This document shows, piece after piece, positions 34,744 through 42,905 of a stretch of DNA of 64,000 bases. Each line of letters begins with the position of its first letter. The first letter of the stretch is position 1. Position numbers and translations under genes: made by a program. The notes below the pieces were generated by a model that made no database searches, was not told where the DNA came from, and saw only the letters and a program-made list of their open reading frames with translations. Source of the DNA: an uncultured Mesonia sp. (GTDB taxonomy: Bacteria > Bacteroidota > Bacteroidia > Flavobacteriales > Flavobacteriaceae); NCBI GenBank assembly GCA_958296185.1, contig CATQIB010000011.1:1-64000 (forward strand). The letters run 5' to 3'.

Positions 34744-35169
34744 ATGTTTTCAGAAAATAAAAGAGATAAAAAATCGAAAAAAGAAATGAATCACCTGAGT
34801 AAAGAGCAAAATAAAATTGCAGAGGGAACTACTATTAAAGGAGATTTAGAAGGTCAAGGCAGTTTTAGAATTGACGGAAAGATAATAGGTACCATTAAAA
34901 CCGCTGGTAAGATCGTGTTGGGTAAAAACGGCGTGATTGAAGGGGAGATAACTTGTGAGAATGCAGATTTAGAAGGATTGGTAAAAGGCAACCTTGAAGT
35001 GAATAACACGCTGACTTTGAAATCGAGTGCTGTGGTTGAGGGCGAAGTGATTACAGGTAAATTAGCTATTGAACCAGGTGCCGATTTTAACGCCACTTGT
35101 ACTATGAAAGGAGCCGTAAAATCTATGCATAATGACAAAAAACAAACCAAAGAAGGAAAAACCGCTTAA
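34744..35169 (+). CDS. Bactofilin-family polymer-forming cytoskeletal protein
   Basis: The 141-aa protein has the DUF583/bactofilin core: I-A-E-G-T-T-I-K-G-D-L near residue 27, then short glycine-punctuated beta-helix repeats (G-S-F-R-I-D-G-K-I-I-G-T-I, G-V-I-E-G-E-I, G-L-V-K-G-N-L). Charged, flexible tails flank the core. Bactofilins polymerise into membrane-linked filaments that organise cell-envelope machinery. The gene lies 1 nt after sprE, and its last 38 nt overlap the start of the AtpZ gene in another frame. Confidence 0.9.
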   Translation: MFSENKRDKKSKKEMNHLSKEQNKIAEGTTIKGDLEGQGSFRIDGKIIGTIKTAGKIVLGKNGVIEGEITCENADLEGLVKGNLEVNNTLTLKSSAVVEGEVITGKLAIEPGADFNATCTMKGAVKSMHNDKKQTKEGKTA

Positions 35170-35353
35170 CCAATGGGTGGTTTATACCGGTCTAGCCTTT
35201 CAAATGGGGGTAGTTATTGGTATTGGCGTTTTTGGTGGTATTTGGTTGGATGAACAATTTCCTAATAAGTTTTCGGGCTTTACTATTGCCTGTTCATTAC
35301 TAGGCGTTTTCATTGCCTTGTATCAAGTTTACTCCAGCTTAAAAGATAAATAA
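35132..35353 (+). CDS. AtpZ/AtpI-family protein
   Basis: The 73-aa protein has two transmembrane helices (about 16-36 and 48-66) with M-G-V-V-I-G-I-G-V-F-G-G-I-W-L-D-E-Q-F, the AtpZ pattern. AtpZ proteins accompany F-type ATP synthase genes and are linked to Mg2+/Ca2+ handling or c-ring assembly. The start inside the bactofilin gene gives a 38-nt overlap; the lysine-rich N-terminus is normal for the family. The other ATP synthase genes are not in this window. Confidence 0.82.
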   Translation: MTKNKPKKEKPLNQWVVYTGLAFQMGVVIGIGVFGGIWLDEQFPNKFSGFTIACSLLGVFIALYQVYSSLKDK

Positions 35354-35758
35354 ATGAAAGAGAATTTCGGACAATCCCTAAGGGTGTTCCTAAAAATGTT
35401 ATTGTTGTTCACCTTAATTTTAGGAGGATTACATTACTTATTAGCATTTACAGTTTTACAATTCGATTTGTATTATAGCATACCGGTAATGTACCTTTTT
35501 TTAAGCCTACTTACTTTAATCGTTTATGTGTGTGTGTTATGGATTGCAAACAACTTTCCCGATAAGGCTGGCTTTACTTTTATGGGATTAGGAATGCTAA
35601 AAATGTTTATTGCTGTTGCTTTTCTAATACCTATAATGCTTTATAAGGAAGATGATGTAAATGTAATGGCAAGCGTATTCTCCTTTTTTGTGCCCTACCT
35701 TTTTTATTTAGGCTTCGAAACCTTACACGCTGTAAAGCTTATAAAGATGAACGATTAA
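35354..35758 (+). CDS. Small four-helix membrane protein of the atp leader region
   Basis: The 134-aa protein has four hydrophobic segments (about residues 11-30, 39-60, 72-92 and 102-122). It starts directly after the AtpZ stop, so it is coupled to it. Flavobacterial atp operons commonly have such a protein between atpZ and atpB, in the place of AtpI. Here the expected atpB does not follow; instead a convergent gene overlaps the last four bases. No specific family was recognised. Confidence 0.6.
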   Translation: MKENFGQSLRVFLKMLLLFTLILGGLHYLLAFTVLQFDLYYSIPVMYLFLSLLTLIVYVCVLWIANNFPDKAGFTFMGLGMLKMFIAVAFLIPIMLYKEDDVNVMASVFSFFVPYLFYLGFETLHAVKLIKMND

Positions 35759-36525
35759 GATATAGGGAAATCGTTAAGCAACAATTTTTCTCCGTCATAA
35801 CTAGCATAGGTATAGTACTGTATCCAGTCGCCCAAATTTACATATCGGCTTGATTCGCTTAAAGCGATATCTAAGGGCAAATGTCTATGCCCAAAAATAA
35901 AATAATCATAATGCTCTTGGGCTAATTTTCGTTTGGCATATTGCACCAACCATTCCTTTTCTTCGCCTAAAAATTTTGCATCTTCATCTCCCGAAATCAG
36001 CTTATTTTTAACCGATAAATGCTTGGCTAAACGCACACCAATATCGGGGTGCAACCACCGGTAAAACCATTTTGATAACGGATGCACAAATACTTTTTTC
36101 ATCCGTTTATACCCTAAGTCGCCCGGACCCAAGCCGTCACCGTGACCAATAAAAAACTTTTCATTTCCCAGTTGAAAAACCTGTGGCTCGTGATAAACGG
36201 GTATATTCAATTCTTTTTGAAAATAATCATTCATCCATAAATCGTGATTGCCTACAAAAAAATAAACCGGTATACCCTGGTCGGTAAACTCGGCTAACTT
36301 CCCCAGAATACGAACAAAGCCCTTAGGAACTACCTGTTTATACTCAAACCAAAAGTCAAATAAATCGCCCAGCACAAAGAGAGCAGCAGCATCTTTTTGA
36401 ATAGTAGTTAACCATCTAAGCAGGTGCAATTCGCGTGGCCTACTTTGCTCTTCGGTAGGCGCTCCCAAGTGATGGTCACTGGTAAAATAAACTTTTTTAT
36501 TAGGAGGTATTTTAATACTCTTCAT
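35755..36525 (-). CDS. lpxH: UDP-2,3-diacylglucosamine diphosphatase (LpxH-like)
   Basis: The product of about 256 aa (from ATG 36525) is a calcineurin-like metallophosphoesterase with T-S-D-H-H-L near the start, G-D-L-F-D-F-W, G-N-H-D-L-W, G-H-G-D-G and F-G-H-R-H, the five blocks of the LpxH family. It hydrolyses UDP-2,3-diacylglucosamine to lipid X in lipid A synthesis at the inner membrane. The open frame extends ten codons upstream, but a TACATTTG promoter element lies there, 8 nt before this ATG. It overlaps the convergent membrane gene by 4 nt. Confidence 0.85.
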   Translation of the reverse strand: MKSIKIPPNKKVYFTSDHHLGAPTEEQSRPRELHLLRWLTTIQKDAAALFVLGDLFDFWFEYKQVVPKGFVRILGKLAEFTDQGIPVYFFVGNHDLWMNDYFQKELNIPVYHEPQVFQLGNEKFFIGHGDGLGPGDLGYKRMKKVFVHPLSKWFYRWLHPDIGVRLAKHLSVKNKLISGDEDAKFLGEEKEWLVQYAKRKLAQEHYDYFIFGHRHLPLDIALSESSRYVNLGDWIQYYTYASYDGEKLLLNDFPIS

Positions 36526-36533
36526 AGCGTTAG

Positions 36534-36541
36534 CAAATGTA
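36534..36541 (-). promoter_or_regulatory. -7 promoter element TACATTTG for lpxH
   Basis: Exact TAnnTTTG match on the minus strand, only 8 nt before the ATG at 36525. The mRNA leader would be very short (about 5 nt). Confidence 0.45.
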
Positions 36542-36595
36542 CTACAATTTAACAAACTGACTTACGAGCTGCTATAAAAAGCTATTCTAGGCTTA

Positions 36596-37552
36596 TTATA
36601 CTTCTAGGTTAACAAAGTAGATAGTGAAAGCGAGGTAAACCAAGACAAGAGTTAAGGCTTCCCAACGATCAATTTTTCTACGTTTTCCTGTAAACATGGC
36701 TAAAAAAACAAAACTAGTACCTATTAACAATAAAATTATGTCTATGTTAAAATTGAGGTTATAGTCAATGGGATTTATCAAAATGCTTGCTGGTAAAATG
36801 AGCAAAAAATTAAACAAATTTGAACCAATTACATTTCCTACAGCTAAATCAGCCTTATTTTGTCTTGCAGATACTAAGGTAGTTACCAGCTCGGGTAATG
36901 AAGTCCCTGCGGCGATGATAGTTAAACCGATTATTTTTTCGCTAAGTCCTAAGGTTTGTGCTAAGCTTACACTTTGATTTACTACCAGTTGGCCACCTAA
37001 AAAAAGACCAGCCAAGCCCAATATTATTTTTACGCTTATACTTTTTATTGAAGTATAAGTAGCACTGTTTTTTGCATTAGATACATCTTTTTTAACTTGT
37101 AGGTATAAATAATACATAAAGCCTATAAAAGCAGTAAGTAATAGGCAAGCATCTAATCTGCTTAAGAAAGCCGGGGAGGATATAAAGAAATTATTGGCTA
37201 GCAAACCAAGTAAGATTATACTTAACCAAGCTAATGGGATTTCTTTAAAGGCTGTAGACTTTTGTACTTGAAGTGGAACCATAATAGCTGCTAAGCCCAG
37301 TATCATAAATAAATTAAAATTGTTACTGCCTATGATGTTAGATAGTACAATATCGGGGAGTTGATCATAAGCGGCTAAAAGGTTTACGACCAATTCGGGC
37401 GCCGAGGTTCCTAAGGCAACTATACTCAAGCCGATAATCAAATCGGGCACTCCATAACGTTTGGTTAGTAATGAGGCCCCAGCCACTAGAAGGTTTGCCC
37501 CATATATAAGGCAAACAAAGCCTGTTATTATTCCTAAAACGGTCCAAATCAT
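36596..37552 (-). CDS. Calcium/sodium antiporter (CaCA family, YrbG-like)
   Basis: The 318-aa membrane protein has two homologous five-helix halves, each carrying the alpha-repeat signature: G-L-S-I-V-A-L-G-T-S-A-P-E-L-V with N-I-I-G-S-N-N-F-N, and G-L-T-I-I-A-A-G-T-S-L-P-E-L-V with N-V-I-G-S-N-L-F-N. These acidic motifs bind the cations. It exchanges Ca2+ for Na+ or H+ across the inner membrane. The ATG at 37552 is only 4 nt after a TATTTTTG promoter element, which implies a leaderless mRNA. Confidence 0.93.
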   Translation of the reverse strand: MIWTVLGIITGFVCLIYGANLLVAGASLLTKRYGVPDLIIGLSIVALGTSAPELVVNLLAAYDQLPDIVLSNIIGSNNFNLFMILGLAAIMVPLQVQKSTAFKEIPLAWLSIILLGLLANNFFISSPAFLSRLDACLLLTAFIGFMYYLYLQVKKDVSNAKNSATYTSIKSISVKIILGLAGLFLGGQLVVNQSVSLAQTLGLSEKIIGLTIIAAGTSLPELVTTLVSARQNKADLAVGNVIGSNLFNFLLILPASILINPIDYNLNFNIDIILLLIGTSFVFLAMFTGKRRKIDRWEALTLVLVYLAFTIYFVNLEV

Positions 37553-37852
37553 TTCGCAAAAATATAAGCAAAATTAAATTGAAATAAACTTTATTAATTT
37601 ATTTTAAGAAGATTTTGGCTATAGGCCTGCGTTAGCGATAGTAGTGAATTCCGAATTGTGCGTTTTGAGTTGGAATAAAGTTTAATACAAGGTTTACCTT
37701 GACGGAATAAATTATAGGTACAAAAAAGAAGCACAAACGGAGTTGTAGCCAATAGTGCGGTTTTGGTTTGAACAACCAAAAAGCGCCCTAAAAAAAATAT
37801 TTAGGGTAAATGATTTGAAATTACTAAATTTAAACCGATAAAACTATGACCT
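37553..37852. other. 300-nt intergenic region
   Basis: It holds the antiporter promoter element at 37557-37564 (minus strand). The rest, including a short minus-strand open frame at 37594-37779, has no coding features I can support. A near-consensus TAAATTTA lies close to the dioxygenase start. Confidence 0.6.
37557..37564 (-). promoter_or_regulatory. -7 promoter element TATTTTTG for the antiporter
   Basis: Exact TAnnTTTG match on the minus strand, 4 nt before the ATG at 37552. By the usual geometry transcription would start at or next to the A of the ATG. Confidence 0.5.
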
Positions 37853-38392
37853 ATGGCTATTGCAAAACCCTTTAATTTACAGAAATGGATTACAGAAAAT
37901 CGCGCATTTTTAAAACCGCCCGTAGGCAATAAAAATCTATATAAAGAATCTGGCGATTATATAGTAATGATTGTAGCAGGGCCAAACGCTCGCAAAGATT
38001 ATCATTATAATGAAACCGAAGAATTGTTTTATCAATTAGAAGGAAATATCGAAGTACATATTCAAGAAAATGGGGAAAAAAAGACAATGCAGTTAGGGCC
38101 AGGTGATATGTATTTGCATCCGGCAAAGGTGCCGCATTCGCCGGCGAGAGCTGAAAACTCGATTGGTTTGGTAATCGAACGCAAACGTAAAGATTTAACA
38201 GGTAAAGACGGCTTGCTGTGGTTTTGCGATAACTGTAATCATAAATTGTATGAAGTGTACTTCCCCTTAGAGGATATAGAAAAAGATTTTTTAAAGCATT
38301 TTAAGCATTTTTACACTAGTAAAGAACTGCGCACTTGCAACAACTGCGGCGAAGTGATGCCGGTAGATGAGCGCTTTGTTGGTGAAGACTAG
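37853..38392 (+). CDS. nbaC: 3-Hydroxyanthranilate 3,4-dioxygenase
   Basis: The 179-aa cupin enzyme opens the ring of 3-hydroxyanthranilate in tryptophan breakdown and NAD synthesis. The Fe(II) ligands are in Y-H-Y-N-E-T-E-E and the later P-H-S-P, and the bacterial-type rubredoxin-like site has Cys125/Cys128 and Cys162/Cys165 (C-x2-C pairs). The protein starts I-A-K-P-F-N-L-Q-K-W-I, as is usual. No other kynurenine gene lies next to it in this window. The next plus-strand gene is an ALDH7-type dehydrogenase, probably unrelated. Confidence 0.95.
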   Translation: MAIAKPFNLQKWITENRAFLKPPVGNKNLYKESGDYIVMIVAGPNARKDYHYNETEELFYQLEGNIEVHIQENGEKKTMQLGPGDMYLHPAKVPHSPARAENSIGLVIERKRKDLTGKDGLLWFCDNCNHKLYEVYFPLEDIEKDFLKHFKHFYTSKELRTCNNCGEVMPVDERFVGED

Positions 38393-38655
38393 TTAAGTTT
38401 TTTCAATCAGCGAAAGAATTTCTTTAAACATACTATATCCTAATCTTAGTCAATTTTATTATTAGTTCTAGAAAGCTGCATCAGATTACACAAAAACGAT
38501 TCTGGTAGCTAAGCTTTTATCGGCTAGTTTTCTTATCTAAATCAATTTTCACCGGTTTTTAGGCTAAATTTTCTCTTTAAAATCTTATTTTAGGCGAATT
38601 AAATTGGGGAGGCAAGTTTTGCCTAAAAATAAATAATCTAAACAGAAATTTTATT

Positions 38656-40212
38656 ATGAGTCAAATTGCGAAAGAATTTGGAATCGACAAGGCCTTGGAA
38701 GAATTGGGCTTAAATCAAGATATTAATAACGGTACTTCTACTGGCGAAGATTTTTTTAGTAGCGGTGAGGTTATCGAGTCTTACTCACCGGTAGATGGTG
38801 CTTTAATTGGTAAGGTGCGCGCTACTACAAAAGAAGATTATGACAAAGTTATAGCGGCTGCCACAGCTGGTTTTAAAGAATGGCGCACAATGCCTGCACC
38901 ACAACGTGGTGAAATAGTAAGACAGTTTAATGATGAACTGCGAAGATTAAAAGAGCCTTTAGGGAAATTGGTTTCTTATGAGATGGGTAAATCCTACCAA
39001 GAAGGATTAGGTGAAGTGCAGGAAATGATAGATATCTGCGACTTTGCAGTTGGTCTTTCGCGACAGTTGCACGGTTTAACCATGCACTCGGAGCGTCCTG
39101 GTCACAGAATGTATGAACAGTACCATCCACTTGGCGTGGTAGGTATTATCTCTGCGTTTAACTTCCCGGTAGCTGTTTGGTCTTGGAATACCGCATTAGC
39201 TTGGGTTTGTGGCGATGCTTGTATCTGGAAAGGTTCAGAAAAAACACCATTAACTTCTGTTGCTTGTCAAAACATTGCTGCACGCGTATTTGCTAGCAAT
39301 AATGTACCGGCTGGTATTTCTTGTTTAATTACGGGAGACTACAAAGTTGGTGAATTTATGACTAAAGATGAGCGAATTCCTTTAATCTCGGCAACAGGAT
39401 CTACCAGAATGGGAAAAATTGTAGCCAAAGAAGTTGCAGGACGTTTAGGAAAAACCCTATTGGAGCTAGGAGGTAACAATGCTATAATTGTAACGCCAGA
39501 TGCCAATATTAAAAATACCGTAATTGGTGCTGTATTTGGAGCAGTAGGTACTTGCGGACAGCGTTGTACTTCGACTAGAAGATTAATTGTGCACGAAGAG
39601 GTGTATGACAAAGTAAAAAATGCTATTGTAGACGCCTACAAACAAATCAAAATTGGTAATCCTTTAGATGAGAATAATCACGTGGGGCCGTTAATTGATA
39701 AAGATGCGGTAAAAAATTACCAAAATGCCTTGGATAAAGTAGTTGAAGAAGGCGGAAATATTTTGGTTGAAGGTGGTGTTCTTGAAGGTGAAGGTTATAA
39801 GAGCGGATGCTATGTAAAACCAGCTATCGCCGAGGCCGAAAATCATTTTGAAATCGTACAACACGAAACTTTTGCACCTGTACTGTATTTGATGAAGTAT
39901 AAAGGAGATGTTGCCAATGCTTTAGAGCTACAAAATGGCGTGCGTCAAGGTTTGTCTTCTGCTATAATGACCAACAACTTGCGTGAAGCAGAGCGCTTCT
40001 TGTCTGTAGAAGGATCAGATTGCGGAATTGCCAACGTAAATATCGGTACTTCTGGGGCCGAGATTGGTGGTGCCTTTGGTGGAGAGAAAGAAACTGGTGG
40101 AGGTCGCGAATCGGGTTCTGATGCTTGGAAAATCTATATGCGTCGTCAAACCAATACGATAAACTATACCACCGAGTTACCTTTGGCACAAGGAATAAAA
40201 TTCGACTTATAA
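38656..40212 (+). CDS. amaB: ALDH7 (antiquitin-type) aminoadipate-semialdehyde dehydrogenase
   Basis: The 518-aa NAD-dependent aldehyde dehydrogenase closely resembles antiquitin: A-F-N-F-P near residue 168, E-L-G-G-N-N-A near 270, catalytic Cys304 in G-Q-R-C-T-S, and the ALDH7 tail G-G-G-R-E-S-G-S-D-A-W-K and L-P-L-A-Q-G-I-K-F. It oxidises alpha-aminoadipate semialdehyde in lysine breakdown. Remarkably, the last 28 nt of the gene recur 50 nt after the stop, encoding the same AQGIKFDL tail with only synonymous changes. A strong terminator follows at 40357-40386. The preceding 263 nt hold no clear promoter. Confidence 0.93.
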   Translation: MSQIAKEFGIDKALEELGLNQDINNGTSTGEDFFSSGEVIESYSPVDGALIGKVRATTKEDYDKVIAAATAGFKEWRTMPAPQRGEIVRQFNDELRRLKEPLGKLVSYEMGKSYQEGLGEVQEMIDICDFAVGLSRQLHGLTMHSERPGHRMYEQYHPLGVVGIISAFNFPVAVWSWNTALAWVCGDACIWKGSEKTPLTSVACQNIAARVFASNNVPAGISCLITGDYKVGEFMTKDERIPLISATGSTRMGKIVAKEVAGRLGKTLLELGGNNAIIVTPDANIKNTVIGAVFGAVGTCGQRCTSTRRLIVHEEVYDKVKNAIVDAYKQIKIGNPLDENNHVGPLIDKDAVKNYQNALDKVVEEGGNILVEGGVLEGEGYKSGCYVKPAIAEAENHFEIVQHETFAPVLYLMKYKGDVANALELQNGVRQGLSSAIMTNNLREAERFLSVEGSDCGIANVNIGTSGAEIGGAFGGEKETGGGRESGSDAWKIYMRRQTNTINYTTELPLAQGIKFDL

Positions 40213-40290
40213 ATTGAAATTAGTGCATTCCTCTCGTTCGTGCCTCACTCGTCGGATGCAGGGGCACAAGGAATAAAATTTGACCTATAA
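40185..40290 (+). repeat. Direct repeat of the ALDH7 gene's 3' end
   Basis: Copies at 40185-40212 and 40263-40290 are 28 nt long and differ at two positions, both synonymous in the Ala-Gln-Gly-Ile-Lys-Phe-Asp-Leu-stop frame. The 50 nt between them (40213-40262) contain an imperfect GCATtCC...GGATGC inverted pair. The pattern looks like the scar of a tandem gene duplication or homologous gene replacement. Confidence 0.85.
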
Positions 40291-40356
40291 GGTAAAGGTA
40301 TCGATTTAAGGTTAAACCTAATTTTGATCGGATTGTACCTTTAAAGGTTTTAAATT

Positions 40357-40386
40357 AAAAACCCTCACATTCACGTGAGGGTTTTT
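40357..40386. terminator. Bidirectional rho-independent terminator
   Basis: A perfect 12-bp stem (40357-40368 with 40375-40386), a 6-nt loop, and A- and T-tracts at both ends. It separates the convergent ALDH7 and outer-membrane protein genes. Confidence 0.9.
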
Positions 40387-40447
40387 ATTTATATTTTCAT
40401 TTGTCTTCTTAAAGGAATTGAAATCCGTAAAGACTTAAAAAAAGGTA

Positions 40448-41011
40448 TTAAAAACGGTAGCCAATGCTTAGACCTGCATTAAACTCAATAGAAGAGAAGC
40501 GGTCTTTTACTTCGTCGCTAAAATTCCTGGCGATATTGGCATAGGGTCCAATTACAAAACGGTCATTAAAATTCCATTTATAACCAGCGCCAATACCAAT
40601 CATAAAGCTATCCATATCGGTAACTTGCTTAACTCTTACATCGTTTCCTTCTACGGCTTTGGTAACTTTCTCTTCAAATTCGCCAAAACGGTATTTTAAA
40701 AACGGGTTGATATAAACACCAGATCCAGGCATTTCTAAACCAAAGTAATACACATAACCTAGTTTTAAGCTGTTGGTATTAAAATCTCTAGAGCCTTTCT
40801 CGCTATGGTAATTTATTCTATCATTGATAAGCACTTCTACATCTATGGCTTGATCATAACCAAAAAAATACTCGTAACCAACTTCTACAGAAGCAATGGC
40901 GATGGTGTTTGCAATATTTAGCTTTACTTCGCTATGTTTAAAATCTTCTTCTTGTGCCCAAGCACTTAGACTAATAAATAAAGCCAAACCGGCGGTAAGA
41001 ATTTTTTTCAT
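40448..41011 (-). CDS. Outer-membrane beta-barrel protein
   Basis: The 187-aa protein has a signal peptide (about 1-19, ending S-A-W-A-Q) and alternating beta-strand patterns, ending in a C-terminal G-Y-R-F, typical of small outer-membrane barrels with a terminal aromatic residue. No specific family is recognised. A TATATTTG promoter element lies 16 nt upstream of the ATG, in the gap to the phosphatase gene, so it is transcribed separately. Confidence 0.75.
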   Translation of the reverse strand: MKKILTAGLALFISLSAWAQEEDFKHSEVKLNIANTIAIASVEVGYEYFFGYDQAIDVEVLINDRINYHSEKGSRDFNTNSLKLGYVYYFGLEMPGSGVYINPFLKYRFGEFEEKVTKAVEGNDVRVKQVTDMDSFMIGIGAGYKWNFNDRFVIGPYANIARNFSDEVKDRFSSIEFNAGLSIGYRF

Positions 41012-41027
41012 AATTATTTATTTCTAG

Positions 41028-41035
41028 CAAATATA
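41028..41035 (-). promoter_or_regulatory. -7 promoter element TATATTTG for the outer-membrane protein gene
   Basis: Exact TAnnTTTG match on the minus strand, 16 nt before the ATG at 41011 and just after the stop of the phosphatase gene. Confidence 0.45.
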
Positions 41036-41037
41036 CA

Positions 41038-41769
41038 TTAATTTCTGCCTTTTTCATTTTTATAGATTTGGTAAACGGGCTCACTTTGATACACTTCTTT
41101 AGTGCTTATTTCGATCATGGAGAGTTTACCTTTAAATGCGGCACCGGTATCTACATTTATTACATTGGCGGCTTGGTGAGGTTTCTCTTTATTAATCCGG
41201 GTAACCGGTGTATGCCCAATATAAATCTCTTTAAATAGTTTTAATCTTTTAGGATAATAAATATGATCTTGAGGTAAATTAGGGTCGAGCGATAAAGCGG
41301 TTTCCCAAAGGGTTCTGTCCCAATAGCACATATAAGCTTCGTACTCATTATAAGGCCCATGCATGTTGGTGAAACCAGCGTGCAAAAATAAAATCTCCTC
41401 GTTTAAGACATAGTAATTTTTCATGCGTTCATAAAAAGCAATATGTGTGTTGATTTCCTTTTCGGAAAGCTCGGCATATGATTTTATGGTAGACTCACCC
41501 CCGTGCTGCAGCCACTGATTGTTCATTTCTTGGGTGATGAGCCATTGGTGAACCAAATCGTCATGGTTACCTCGAATAAAAACACAAGGCTGCTTTTTTT
41601 CTAGTTCGATTAAATAACTAACCACATGGGCAGAATCGCTCCAGCCATCTACATAATCGCCCAAAAATATTAGTAAGTCATCTGGGGTGATAGCTGCTTT
41701 TTTTAAAATTTGTTGAAGTGCTTTTAAGCCGCCATGAATATCTCCTATGGCAAAAATTCGTTGACTCAT
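41038..41769 (-). CDS. PPP-type serine/threonine (metallo)phosphatase
   Basis: The 243-aa protein has the bacterial PPP motifs G-D-I-H-G-G near residue 8, G-D-Y-V-D-G near 37, and R-G-N-H-D-D near 67, with later metal-binding His in F-L-H-A-G and I-G-H-T-P. Such enzymes resemble PrpA/ApaH and dephosphorylate proteins or dinucleotides in the cytoplasm. The ATG overlaps the stop of the upstream AlbA_2 gene (ATGA). Its true substrate cannot be read from sequence. Confidence 0.88.
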   Translation of the reverse strand: MSQRIFAIGDIHGGLKALQQILKKAAITPDDLLIFLGDYVDGWSDSAHVVSYLIELEKKQPCVFIRGNHDDLVHQWLITQEMNNQWLQHGGESTIKSYAELSEKEINTHIAFYERMKNYYVLNEEILFLHAGFTNMHGPYNEYEAYMCYWDRTLWETALSLDPNLPQDHIYYPKRLKLFKEIYIGHTPVTRINKEKPHQAANVINVDTGAAFKGKLSMIEISTKEVYQSEPVYQIYKNEKGRN

Positions 41770-42905
41770 GTGTTGCTGTAATTTACTTTTCTTAAAATGC
41801 GCATGCTGTCTTTGTATCGCGCATAAATATCGGGATAATTTTCTTTTAAAAGGAGTCTTATCGCTTCCAATTGGTCAATGGCTTGTGGTAATTGATTAAA
41901 ATAGCACAAAAGAGCGGTGACGGGTAAACGCTTTAAGTTTTCTTTTTCGGTTAAAGTTAATTTTTCTTGGGCTTTAATTTTCTTTATTAACTCATATTGA
42001 CTATTTAAAATATGAATTAAATTAGATTGGTCGTATTGCGGTGGTTTAAAAAGCATTTTACGGTTTATGGTATAGGTCATATTGGGAGAAAAGACAATTT
42101 GCACTTCTTCAAGAGGGTAGTAACGATAATTTTTATTAAGACCTAGATGAACAAACTCGGTTATTTTAAAGCCTTGCTCATCATGCGCTATGGTTACTTC
42201 ATCTAAATCAGAATAAAACAACTTTACCTGCTCGTTGATGAGCTCGATATTCACTCTAGAGTAAAATGTCCCGCGGTTGTTTACCTTTTTCTTTCCTGCC
42301 CAGCACAACACAAAGTACTCTCTAAATACCAAATAATTAGGGTTGTATAAATTGTTGCTTTCATAAAAATCAAAAACACCATCTAGCGTGAGTTTAATGT
42401 TGTTTTGTGCTTGTTTCTCAATACTTTCTAATACGGCTTTATTGTCTACAATGTTCTTGATTTCATGTTGTGGCTTACTAATGCTGCCTTCTCGTATAAA
42501 AACACTTGTCTTTTTATATTTCCAAATACTGCGCTTAAAAGAGCAAACTTTATCTTTTTGAGCTTTAATGCTTATCAACCCAATAACTTTTCCACGTTTA
42601 AGGTGTGCAAAAGGAATGTTTTCATAAATCACAAAGGGCGGATGCTTGAGATAAGCGTTGATGAGGTTTTGTATTTTACTATCGTCGTAAAAATCTACCC
42701 CTACCAAATGGTTGTTTTGGTCATCTACACCTACCACAATATAGCTTGTATTATGCGGGTTAGCATTTGCCATGGCGCAAATATGCTTTAGCAATTTGGC
42801 TTTACCTTCACGCTGATTAAGATTTAGTTTTAATTTTTTATCATAAAAGCTATTCTCAGAGCTATGGGCCAATAAGTTCTTTATGAGTAAGCGTTTATTA
42901 ATCAT
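41766..42905 (-). CDS. AlbA_2/Schlafen-type ATP-binding domain protein
   Basis: The 379-aa protein has an N-terminal AlbA_2 (Schlafen AAA_4) domain (about 10-145): H-I-C-A-M-A-N-A-N near residue 42, Y-I-V-V-G-V-D-D near 55, and V-F-I-R-E-G near 135. The C-terminal half contains no domain I can name. AlbA_2 proteins occur as putative transcription regulators and in defence systems, but this one is in a conserved-looking operon with a phosphatase and an SDR enzyme. It overlaps both neighbours by 4-8 nt. Confidence 0.75.
   Translation of the reverse strand: MINKRLLIKNLLAHSSENSFYDKKLKLNLNQREGKAKLLKHICAMANANPHNTSYIVVGVDDQNNHLVGVDFYDDSKIQNLINAYLKHPPFVIYENIPFAHLKRGKVIGLISIKAQKDKVCSFKRSIWKYKKTSVFIREGSISKPQHEIKNIVDNKAVLESIEKQAQNNIKLTLDGVFDFYESNNLYNPNYLVFREYFVLCWAGKKKVNNRGTFYSRVNIELINEQVKLFYSDLDEVTIAHDEQGFKITEFVHLGLNKNYRYYPLEEVQIVFSPNMTYTINRKMLFKPPQYDQSNLIHILNSQYELIKKIKAQEKLTLTEKENLKRLPVTALLCYFNQLPQAIDQLEAIRLLLKENYPDIYARYKDSMRILRKVNYSNT

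Noticed and set aside
37594..37779. Minus-strand open frame of 61 codons
   Set aside because: It lies in a gene gap, but the product is low in complexity, without recognisable features, start signal or coupling to neighbours.
42465..42791. Plus-strand open frame of 108 codons
   Set aside because: It is antisense to the AlbA_2 domain coding region.
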